Positions 1 to 5,092 of a stretch of 5,092 nt of DNA are shown piece by piece. Made by a program: the position numbers and the translations under genes. The notes below the pieces were generated by a model. It had not been told where the DNA came from. It did no database searches and saw only the letters and a program-made list of their open reading frames with translations. Source of the DNA: DATKXU01 sp035528905 (lineage in GTDB: Bacteria; Armatimonadota; UBA5829; DTJY01); the NCBI GenBank assembly GCA_035528905.1, contig DATKXU010000027.1:1-5092 (forward strand), given 5' to 3'. Numbering within the stretch: position 1 is the first letter of the stretch; every line of letters begins with the position of its first letter.

Positions 1-31
1 TCATCGTTCATCGTTCATCGTTCGACGTTCG
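1..31. repeat. 7-bp tandem repeat at the 3' end of the first gene
   Basis: On the plus strand the unit TCATCGT occurs three times in perfect register (1-21), followed by a one-base variant TCGACGT (22-28) and a partial unit. On the minus strand this reads as repeated ACGATGA and encodes the last residues of the neighbouring gene (…TMNDER, then TGA). Each unit carries both an ATG and a TGA. Because 7 is not a multiple of 3, three consecutive units place a TGA in every frame. The array starts at base 1, so its true length is unknown. Short heptamer arrays of this kind are known in several bacteria and probably change length by replication slippage. Confidence 0.85.
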
Positions 32-948
32 TCTTGTTCTTTCCTGTGGCATTCCACCTTCTCCGCCAGCTCAAAAAACTCCGGATCCTCCTCCAGCGGC
101 GTCACCATGCGCACGATGTAGATCCTGTCTTCGCACAGCCACGAGTAGGCGTGCACGAACTTCCGGGCAATGTTGTGCGACAGCACCCGCGCCTTCAGCG
201 TCTGCCTGCCAAACAGGCCCACGCCCTGCGGGTGGTCCTTCACCGGAATCTCCTCGGCCTGGTAGTCGAAGGTCTTCAGGTCGCCGTAGCAGTAGTTCAC
301 GAAGAAATTCTTCAGCGACCGTTCCTTCAGCACGATGCTCGCCAGGCTGATGCGGCGAATGTCCACCGTCTTCTTGCGCGTGGTGAACACCATTTCGAGC
401 GAGCCGGTCCGCATCTTCGTCTGCTGCAGCTCGTACTCGGGCGACAGCGCGAACCGGAGATCGTAGACGTCCCAGTGATCAAGCCCATCATCCTCGGGAT
501 GATCAGCCAGCCCGTCGAAGAGGCGGACGGCGATGCCCCGCAGCTCGTCGCGCGGGCCGCCGGTCAGCCTGCCTATCACGATCCGCCCGCATTTCTCGCA
601 GCGCAGCAGGCACCCGAGCGACAGCTCCTGCCCCTTCATCTCATAGCAGGTGGATTCCCTGCCGGCCGGAGAGGCCAGCCGGATGTCCCGCTTGATCGTG
701 TATTGCCCCTTCTTCCTCCCCAGCTTTTCGAGCTGGCTCAGCATCCTGTCGGCCAGCTTTCCGAACGGCTCGGGCTTGCCGGCCGTTTTCTCCCAGCGGA
801 TTTCGGCCCGTGCGTGCTCGTCATCATCGATGCGAAGATATCCCTTGGCCCGTGTGCCTTGCACGCACCCGAGGTGCCAGTCCGCCGGCACGGGGATGGT
901 CAGCCCCTGCCAACCGATCCGCGTCCACTTTCGAGAATGCTGCTTCAG
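1..948 (-). CDS. conserved-looking hypothetical protein, complete
   Basis: I do not recognise this protein. It is a soluble protein of about 315 residues with no signal peptide or membrane segment. Its N-terminus is basic and leads into a WQGLTIPVPADW stretch. A CEKCG pair near residue 117 could bind metal but lacks an obvious partner pair. The C-terminal third is rich in beta-like and aromatic segments (FFVNYCYGDLKTFDYQ) and ends in a charged tail encoded by the heptamer repeat. The longest ORF starts with TTG at 1002, but that codon overlaps the -10 box of a good promoter and has no Shine-Dalgarno. A perfect AGGAGG (960-955) lies 6 bases before an in-frame CTG at 948, so I place the start there; a CTG start is rare and remains tentative. 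The stop is TGA at 3-1. The gene appears to be transcribed alone. Its reading frame and GC-rich codon use support a real gene. Confidence 0.72.
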   Translation of the reverse strand: MKQHSRKWTRIGWQGLTIPVPADWHLGCVQGTRAKGYLRIDDDEHARAEIRWEKTAGKPEPFGKLADRMLSQLEKLGRKKGQYTIKRDIRLASPAGRESTCYEMKGQELSLGCLLRCEKCGRIVIGRLTGGPRDELRGIAVRLFDGLADHPEDDGLDHWDVYDLRFALSPEYELQQTKMRTGSLEMVFTTRKKTVDIRRISLASIVLKERSLKNFFVNYCYGDLKTFDYQAEEIPVKDHPQGVGLFGRQTLKARVLSHNIARKFVHAYSWLCEDRIYIVRMVTPLEEDPEFFELAEKVECHRKEQDERRTMNDER

Positions 949-954
949 AACCGG

Positions 955-960
955 CCTCCT
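955..960 (-). promoter_or_regulatory. Shine-Dalgarno AGGAGG that decides the start
   Basis: On the minus strand AGGAGG is followed by six bases and then an in-frame CTG (948-946). There is no ATG, GTG or TTG in frame at a usable distance. The predicted transcript would begin near 995, giving a leader of roughly 45 bases that contains this site. Confidence 0.55.
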
Positions 961-1001
961 GTTGGCGCCCAGGCGTCCGTCCCCAATACGCCAATTATCC
1001 A

Positions 1002-1030
1002 AAATTACCAGAGGCGCACGGGAAAGTCAA
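1002..1030 (-). promoter_or_regulatory. sigma70-like promoter for the first gene
   Basis: On the minus strand TTGACT (1030-1025) is a 5/6 match to the -35 consensus. A 17-base spacer follows, then TAATTT (1007-1002), a weak -10 box preceded by an extended TGG (TGn) motif. Transcription would start near 995. The -10 box overlaps the TTG codon at 1002, so a transcript from this promoter would not contain that start codon. Confidence 0.5.
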
Positions 1031-1138
1031 GCGAAATAGCCATCCGTGAACGCGCCGCCGGGTGTAAGTTTATGTAAATCAACGGGAATCGCGAAAGAGG
1101 CAGGAGAATACGGGGCGGCAATCAAGCCCGGCATGACG
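1003..1138. other. intergenic stretch without a recognised gene
   Basis: Apart from the promoter at 1030-1002 I see no coding pattern, RNA gene or clear hairpin terminator here. Open frames exist on both strands, but their translations are proline- and arginine-rich shadows with no family resemblance. The stretch separates the first gene from the DUF5060-like remnant. Confidence 0.5.
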
Positions 1139-1299
1139 CTATCGCTCTTCCTTCTCCACCACCGGCACCCAGTCCCCGCCGTGAACCCCGGGCTGAGTGA
1201 TCGTCCAGCCGCCGGGCCCATCGAAGCGCGCGGTGAGGGAACATCCCTGTAGGGATTGGGGTACTCCTGCACGGTGGTAAAATCAAGCTCGGCTACCCG
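1139..1299 (-). pseudogene. frameshifted remnant resembling a DUF5060 (glycoside-hydrolase-associated) domain
   Basis: On the minus strand, reading from 1299, one frame gives ELDFTTVQEYPNPYRDV. After a one-base deletion near 1240 the next frame continues as SLTARFDGPGGWTITQPG, then HGGDWVPVVEKEER, and ends at TAG (1141-1139). Joined, the two pieces have the pattern NPY-x-DV-x-LTA-x-F-x-GP-x-G…I-x-x-PG. This matches what I know of the beta-sandwich DUF5060 domain at the N-terminus of putative secreted glycoside hydrolases. The upstream frame is closed by TAG at 1302-1300, and no start, signal peptide or catalytic domain remains. About 50 residues survive. The frameshift is seen directly; the family name rests on motif recall and could be wrong, since another Ig-like fold is possible. 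The surviving C-terminus might also be a genuine gene end. Confidence 0.45.
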
Positions 1300-1370
1300 C
1301 TAGCAGTTCACTGATGCGTTTTCCATTGCTTGAACCTTTGCACTGCAAACGGCCAGCCACAGAATGGGCA

Positions 1371-1750
1371 CAACGCGGGATTCCCGGCGGATCATCCCGA
1401 CACGCCGGAGGTCTACCGCGCCGTCGGCCAGCCGGTGCTGATCCCGGGCGACATAGGCCGTCAGTCGTTCGTGCTCGTCGGCACGGATGGAGACGACGTC
1501 CGCAGCATGTGCCCACGGCGCCGGGCGGACCAACAGCCGCAACGCCTCTGCCCGCGAAGTCGACGCAGCCGACGTCGCCCGTGACCTCGCCGCACGGGGA
1601 ATCATCGTCCGCGCCAAGGGCCGCCGCACCCTCGTCGCAGAGATCTCCGAAGCCTACAACGACGTGACTGACGTGGTGGACATCGTTCACAACTCCGGCA
1701 TCGCGCGCAAAGTGACACGGCTGGTGCCGCTGGCGGTGATGAAAGGATAG
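1371..1750 (+). pseudogene. rtcB: truncated, frameshifted C-terminal remnant of RNA-splicing ligase RtcB
   Basis: RtcB is a Mn/GTP-dependent ligase that joins RNA 3'-phosphate (or 2',3'-cyclic phosphate) ends to 5'-OH ends in tRNA splicing and RNA repair. Only its C-terminal quarter is present. One frame reads AGFPADHPDTPEVYRAVGQP, then VLIPGDIGRQSFVLVGTD (about 1371-1483). A frame change near 1480-1500 leads to SAACAHGAGRTNSR and then ARGIIVRAKGRRTLVAEISE, followed by AYNDVTDVVDIVH and ARKVTRLVPLAVMKG, with TAG at 1748-1750. The HGAGR motif contains the histidine that RtcB guanylylates (His337 in E. coli), and the end matches the family's usual …VKG terminus. The segment after HGAGR looks a few residues shorter than usual. 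A possible decayed HRKGAT equivalent (HCKRPAT) is readable near 1341-1361 in another frame. About 300 N-terminal residues, including most metal ligands, are missing, so the remnant cannot encode an active enzyme. The minus-strand ORFs covering it are shadows. Confidence 0.85.
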
Positions 1751-1766
1751 AAGAAGAAATGGTATC

Positions 1767-2795
1767 TCATTTTCCGGTAATCACACATGGCGCACGGTGC
1801 AGCATCCGAGCAACGGGCATGGCTTTCACCCACGTGGACTGTCCCTGAACGGTACAATAGGATTGCGGCGGGGCAAGCGGCATGTTGATGATCTCACCGA
1901 CCTCTTTCAGGGGGAGTGTCCGATTGTATGGCTCAACGTTCTTGAGAACTATTGCGTGGACCTTGCTGGCAGTTCCAACATAACTGAGGAACTCCTCTTC
2001 ACTACAGCCAACATCACTGTGGAAGGTGGCCCAGATTGAACTGGGCGTATCGGATACCACCTTGTCAACTGTTGCCTCGCCAATGATCGCGCAGACTGGA
2101 TTCGATGCGTAGAGAGCCAGACGAGCCCCCGACCATTTCCTAGCGAAACGCCGACGAATCTCGACTCTCTTCCGCCCTTCAACGATGCGCAACGCATACT
2201 TTGGCTGAATGCTTATGACAAGATGAGTTGGCGCTGACTGATCCAAACGGAACAGGGGAAAGAGCTTGTGGAGCTTGTTGGTGGCAGCGTCCCAGAACTG
2301 ACTGAACGCTGCCGAACATACGAGTTCAGCGTCTGATGGCCTATATTGCTTCCAAGCTCTGTGGGGGGAAGAAAGGCCAAAGGATTCAAAGAACCCGCGC
2401 TTGGCTTCCCATAAGCTCTGTGGCAGCGTCATGTGCACCGCCCTAGCGGCCGAGCGGCTCTCAAGAGCAACCAGAAACATAAGCGTCTCACCGAGATGCA
2501 AATTCCTGAAGCTCTCTTTGACTTGCACGTGACAGATCTTCACATCCTCTCCGTATCTCAGAATAGTGCACCCCGCGGGCTTCTCTCCCACATAGCCGAC
2601 ATAGGCGACCCGCTGCGAAGAAAGCAGCCCGGGAATGACTTTCGCTTCAAACCAGCCAAGGATGTCGGGATAGGCTTTGTTGCTTGACAGAACGAGGTCC
2701 CTAAGATTTGCCAAATGGTCAGTTCTCATAGAGACATCCAGAGATGAAACGCGAGCAATCCTAAGAGACTTGGCTATGACTTCGATGTCATGCAT
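1767..2795 (-). CDS. GNAT N-acyltransferase fused to a C-terminal ASCH (PUA-like) domain
   Basis: This 342-residue cytosolic protein has two domains. Residues ~15-155 look like a GNAT acyltransferase. RVAYVGYVGEKPAGCTILRY gives the typical central strands, and CHVQVKESFRNLHLGETLM (88-106) is motif A, the acetyl-CoA pyrophosphate loop, although the usual R/Q-x-x-G-x-G reads R97-NLH-L-G102 with the first glycine replaced by histidine. FFESFGL (135-141) corresponds to motif B. Residues ~191-314 match the ASCH fold: HLVISIQPKYALRIVEG, the hallmark G-x-K-x-x-E-x-R (G207, K209, E212, R214), LALYASNPVCAIIGEATV and a terminal PPQSY. ASCH domains are predicted RNA or nucleotide binders, and E. coli YqfB hydrolyses N4-acetylcytidine. 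The acyl acceptor here is unknown. I chose ATG 2795 over the longer ORF start (2864) because AGGA (2807-2804) lies 8 bases upstream and the longer version would overlap the preceding gene by about 60 bases. Only 10 bases separate the two genes, so they are probably cotranscribed and coupled. Confidence 0.82.
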   Translation of the reverse strand: MHDIEVIAKSLRIARVSSLDVSMRTDHLANLRDLVLSSNKAYPDILGWFEAKVIPGLLSSQRVAYVGYVGEKPAGCTILRYGEDVKICHVQVKESFRNLHLGETLMFLVALESRSAARAVHMTLPQSLWEAKRGFFESFGLSSPHRAWKQYRPSDAELVCSAAFSQFWDAATNKLHKLFPLFRLDQSAPTHLVISIQPKYALRIVEGRKRVEIRRRFARKWSGARLALYASNPVCAIIGEATVDKVVSDTPSSIWATFHSDVGCSEEEFLSYVGTASKVHAIVLKNVEPYNRTLPLKEVGEIINMPLAPPQSYCTVQGQSTWVKAMPVARMLHRAPCVITGK

Positions 2796-2803
2796 GTTCG
2801 ATA

Positions 2804-2807
2804 TCCT
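2804..2807 (-). promoter_or_regulatory. ribosome binding site overlapping the upstream stop codon
   Basis: AGGA on the minus strand sits 8 bases before ATG 2795 and shares bases with the TAG (2808-2806) that ends the dCTP deaminase gene. This fixes the start of the GNAT-ASCH gene and suggests translational coupling of the pair. Confidence 0.6.
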
Positions 2808-4005
2808 AACTAGAAATGGCAATACCATCATCATCCACTTCAAGGGCTTCAGGCCAAGGCTCAAAGAACTTTGAAAGCGTCAGCTCCTGCTCATTATAAC
2901 CGCTCGGGGGCGGCACACAATCATTGGCAGCGGGCTCGCTGCAATCCTCAGACATCCTGTAGAAAACCAACCTTGCGATCTTCGCGCCGTCATGCAGATT
3001 GACATCAATGTTATGCTCTCGGACCTCAAAGATGAGCGGGGTGCCCTCTTTATTGTCCCGGCGGCCAACACCGAAGAAGGGATGGGCGAAACCGGCGTAA
3101 TGGATCCGCATTTCGCCGATAGTCTCATCTATGGCTCTGCAATAGACAGCGACTCCTTTGGGCATGACGAGCCTCTCCTTCGAACGCAGGATATAGAAGA
3201 GATTCCTCGTAATCCTGAGAGTTTCGTGATCGTCGGATTTCAACAGTCTCCAGAAAGGGCAAGGTGCGACCCTGGCCGCTTTACGGCGGAGGTCGATCGG
3301 GGGGGGACCGTTCGGTGACTGCCGAGCGCAGAAAGCGGAGGCTCGATGGGGGCCCGCGATATGGGCTGGTACCAGGTCAACCGACAACGAGCCATCGGAA
3401 TCATTTTTTGAGTCTCGGACAAGGGAACCATACAGCTCAGCTCCGCTGAGCGTACACATTTCCGGCTTTCCGTAGAAAAGCCGAAGTTGAGAGAGGCTGA
3501 CGCCTTCGCCTACTTTGATGTTGAATGTGAAGGGCGTAATCTCCAGGTAGAGATCACTATTCCCCCGTTGAATCCCGACTGGATCGAAGTAGTCATAGTA
3601 ATCCATCCCATCAACTATAAGCCGTGCCAAAACATCCAAACGCCCGATTGAGCTCTTGGCGGTGGCTTGGCCGTAGATGTGCGCGCTGTCCAGGTATGTA
3701 AGCCTCTCTCGCAACTTGAATATGTACGTGTTGTCCGCTTGGAGCACATAACCGCCCTCTTTGTCAGGTTTCAGTCTTTCAACCAACTTGCCTTCGTGGA
3801 GGGCGTGCATGTACATCTGCCTGGGCGGGCGCACACATCTGCTGATCAAGAGGTATCCTTCGTCAGAAAGGGAGAGGTCAAACGAAGACTGATCAATTGC
3901 ACCATCAGGATCAGCCAGATGGTCAATATGCCCTTCTCTTGCGAGCTTGCGCAACTGCTCACGGCAAAGGACACCAGGGATCCATTCTTTCCAAGGATCA
4001 CTCAT
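2806..4005 (-). CDS. dcd: 2'-deoxycytidine 5'-triphosphate deaminase, long two-domain (DCD_N-type) form
   Basis: The predicted reaction is dCTP + H2O to dUTP + NH3 in the cytosol, which feeds dTTP synthesis or depletes dCTP. The 399-residue product carries two copies of the dUTPase/Dcd-like beta fold, as in the roughly 360-residue enzymes familiar from Alphaproteobacteria and unlike the ~190-residue E. coli Dcd. In the first half QSSFDLSL (39-46) precedes AKSSIGRLDV (116-125), whose Ser and Arg match the S-S-x-x-R phosphate-binding motif. LYLEITPFTF follows, with E155 in the place of the catalytic Glu (E138 in E. coli). The second half shows FYILRSKERLVMPKGVA, GEMRIHYAGF (to residue 306), a glycine-rich FFGVG turn and FEVREH (326-331), the characteristic C-terminal repeat of this family. 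A charged tail of about 45 residues extends beyond it. ATG 4005 is preceded by AGGAG (4017-4013) at 7 bases; a GTG at 4077 would overlap the sulfatase stop but has no comparable site. First gene of the pair with GNAT-ASCH. Confidence 0.85.
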   Translation of the reverse strand: MSDPWKEWIPGVLCREQLRKLAREGHIDHLADPDGAIDQSSFDLSLSDEGYLLISRCVRPPRQMYMHALHEGKLVERLKPDKEGGYVLQADNTYIFKLRERLTYLDSAHIYGQATAKSSIGRLDVLARLIVDGMDYYDYFDPVGIQRGNSDLYLEITPFTFNIKVGEGVSLSQLRLFYGKPEMCTLSGAELYGSLVRDSKNDSDGSLSVDLVPAHIAGPHRASAFCARQSPNGPPPIDLRRKAARVAPCPFWRLLKSDDHETLRITRNLFYILRSKERLVMPKGVAVYCRAIDETIGEMRIHYAGFAHPFFGVGRRDNKEGTPLIFEVREHNIDVNLHDGAKIARLVFYRMSEDCSEPAANDCVPPPSGYNEQELTLSKFFEPWPEALEVDDDGIAISS

Positions 4006-4012
4006 ATCGCTT

Positions 4013-4017
4013 CTCCT
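4013..4017 (-). promoter_or_regulatory. Shine-Dalgarno AGGAG of the dCTP deaminase gene
   Basis: AGGAG on the minus strand lies 7 bases before ATG 4005. It favours this start over the GTG 72 bases upstream, whose extra 24 residues show no family similarity. Confidence 0.75.
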
Positions 4018-4047
4018 GAGAAGCCCGATCAACTCGGTTGCCAATCC

Positions 4048-4077
4048 ATAATACACCCTCAGTTTTATTATCGTCAC
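4048..4077 (-). promoter_or_regulatory. candidate promoter of the dCTP deaminase / GNAT-ASCH operon
   Basis: On the minus strand GTGACG (4077-4072, 4/6 to the -35 consensus) is followed by an 18-base spacer and TATTAT (4053-4048, 5/6 to the -10 consensus). The predicted start near 4041 gives a leader of about 36 bases carrying the AGGAG site. The -35 box overlaps the sulfatase stop codon. The pair could therefore be expressed independently of the sulfatase, though read-through is also possible because I see no terminator between them. Confidence 0.4.
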
Positions 4078-5092
4078 TCTTCATCTGAGTCTTTAATTCG
4101 CCCTTCTTGTAGTGCGGCGAGTGCGATCCGCGGCACGCCTTCCCCTGCCTCGCTCATCCTCCTCTTCAGCGCCTCCGCCAGCTCCACCCGCACGCTCGCG
4201 AAGCCCGGATCGCGCACGAGATTCCACCGCTCGTGCGGGTCGTTTTCGAGATCGTACAGGTATTCCTCTTGGTAGACGTCGCCGGCGGGCTGTTTGCTGC
4301 CGCTCCGGTGGGGGCCGGGCACGCTGACGGAGTATTTCCATTTTTCGGTGCGGATGCCGCGGCCGATCTTGCTTTCGCTGATCTGGTAGAAGACTTCCCG
4401 GGGCCAATCGCGGCGAATCGCCCCGAATTCGCGGCGACTCGCGGCGAGTCGCAGGCGCCCGGCGGCAAGCTCCTGCAGCGGGCGGCCACGCATCGTGGGC
4501 GGGGGCGTGATGCCCGCCGCCGCCAGCAGCGTGGGGGGCACGTCGATCAGGCTGACCAGTTCGCTGACCACCCTGCCGCCCGTGAAGCCCGGCCCGCTCG
4601 CGATCATCGGGATGCGCAGGCAGCCGTCGTGGCACGCCCGCTTATACTCGGCGTTGCGCGTGCGGAAGTGCGAGCCGTGGTCGCTCGTGTAAAACACCAG
4701 CGTGTTGCCGGCGATACCCTGGCGGTCAAGCTCCGCCCGGATGCGGCCCAGGTTATGGTCGAGGCTGTTGCAGCAGCCAAGGTAGTCGGGATAGTTCGGC
4801 CGCCAGTCGCCCGCCGTGCCCGCGAGGTCGCCGGGGACCTCGTAGTCCTTGAACTTCTCCTCCGAGCCGTTCGGGCCTTCGTAGCGGTTGCGGTCGTTCT
4901 GGTGGTGCGGCTCGATATAGGAGATGAACAGAAAGAACGGGCGGGCGTCGTCGCGCGTGCGCAGCCAATCGAGCGCGAAATCGGTGATGCAATCCACGCG
5001 GTAGCCTTTGAATTCCACCTTGCGGTTATCGCTGTCGTGCACGTAGCCGTCGTAGCCGTGCGAGGTGAATTCCAGCACGTCGGACGCCATCC
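4074..5092 (-). CDS. sulfatase (alkaline-phosphatase-like fold), N-terminus beyond the window
   Basis: This is a type I sulfatase, which hydrolyses sulfate esters, probably of a polysaccharide or other organic sulfate; the substrate cannot be told from sequence. About 338 residues are visible. FFLFISYIEPHHQND (52-66) carries the conserved His pair region, and CCNSLDHNLGRIRAEL is the helix typical of the family. FYTSDHG (133-139) supplies the metal-binding Asp-His, followed by EYKRACHDGCLRIPMI with the conserved Lys150. SLIDVPPTLLAAAG comes next, and EEYLYDLENDPHERWNLV belongs to the C-terminal subdomain. The Cys/Ser-x-Pro-x-Arg formylglycine motif lies in the missing N-terminal 130-170 residues, so activity cannot be judged. 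The ATG at 5090 is internal: the frame stays open to the window edge and the family needs more sequence upstream. The stop is TGA at 4076-4074. Its GC content is clearly higher than that of the downstream pair (two counted rows at 72 and 75%). Confidence 0.92.
   Translation of the reverse strand, partial: MASDVLEFTSHGYDGYVHDSDNRKVEFKGYRVDCITDFALDWLRTRDDARPFFLFISYIEPHHQNDRNRYEGPNGSEEKFKDYEVPGDLAGTAGDWRPNYPDYLGCCNSLDHNLGRIRAELDRQGIAGNTLVFYTSDHGSHFRTRNAEYKRACHDGCLRIPMIASGPGFTGGRVVSELVSLIDVPPTLLAAAGITPPPTMRGRPLQELAAGRLRLAASRREFGAIRRDWPREVFYQISESKIGRGIRTEKWKYSVSVPGPHRSGSKQPAGDVYQEEYLYDLENDPHERWNLVRDPGFASVRVELAEALKRRMSEAGEGVPRIALAALQEGRIKDSDEE

Noticed and set aside
34..1077. Long plus-strand open frame opposite the first gene
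   Set aside because: It is rich in Pro, Arg, His and Leu with no domain pattern, as expected from the reverse of a GC-rich gene.
1283..1690. Minus-strand open frames opposite the rtcB remnant
   Set aside because: Their translations are low-complexity arginine/alanine-rich and the plus strand clearly carries RtcB sequence.
1751..1766. Terminator between the rtcB remnant and the GNAT-ASCH gene
   Set aside because: The 16-base gap is A-rich but has no stem to form a hairpin.
2796..2864. Longer GNAT-ASCH start at 2864
   Set aside because: It would overlap the end of the deaminase gene by about 60 bases and lacks the well-placed AGGA that precedes ATG 2795.
4003..4077. Longer dCTP deaminase start at GTG 4077, giving a GTGA overlap with the sulfatase stop
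   Set aside because: The extra 24 residues show no family pattern, the segment contains a likely -10 box, and AGGAG sits 7 bases before ATG 4005.
4093..4635. Long open frames within the sulfatase in other frames
   Set aside because: Arginine-rich translations without family features; high GC removes stop codons by chance.
1..5092. CRISPR array, tRNA, rRNA or insertion sequence
   Set aside because: No spaced repeats, cloverleaf-like segment, rRNA stretch, transposase or terminal inverted repeat was seen on either strand by eye.

Overview
This window looks like a piece of a GC-rich bacterial chromosome, probably metagenomic. A sulfatase gene, a remnant resembling the DUF5060 domain found on putative glycoside hydrolases, and an rtcB remnant together recall polysaccharide-degrading lineages such as Planctomycetota, Lentisphaerota, Verrucomicrobiota/Kiritimatiellota or Hydrogenedentota. 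That assignment is an inference from gene content; no phylogenetic marker is present.

Layout, left to right. (1) Positions 1-948 (minus) hold an unrecognised soluble protein whose 3' end runs into a 7-bp tandem repeat (1-31). A sigma70-like promoter (1030-1002) and a perfect AGGAGG (960-955) suggest that translation starts at a CTG at 948 and not at the longest-ORF TTG at 1002. (2) Positions 949-1766 are a gene graveyard. A frameshifted minus-strand fragment (1299-1139) resembles DUF5060, and a frameshifted plus-strand fragment (1371-1750) is clearly the C-terminal quarter of an RtcB RNA ligase. (3) Positions 1767-4077 form a compact minus-strand two-gene operon with its own promoter. The first gene is a long, two-domain dCTP deaminase (DCD_N type) with its deaminase motif residues in place. 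The second, 10 bases downstream, encodes a GNAT acyltransferase fused to an ASCH (PUA-like) domain. (4) Positions 4074-5092 (minus) hold the C-terminal two-thirds of a sulfatase that runs off the window.

The operon in (3) is the most interesting part. Its base composition is lower in GC than the sulfatase and first gene (hand-counted 60-base rows: 42-57% against 58-75%), it sits between degenerate genes and a sulfatase, and it joins a deoxycytidine-nucleotide enzyme to a GNAT-ASCH fusion. dCTP deaminases are known phage-defence effectors, and one ASCH protein (YqfB) removes acetyl groups from N4-acetylcytidine. A horizontally acquired cytidine-nucleotide module, possibly for defence or nucleotide modification, is therefore a reasonable but unproven reading.
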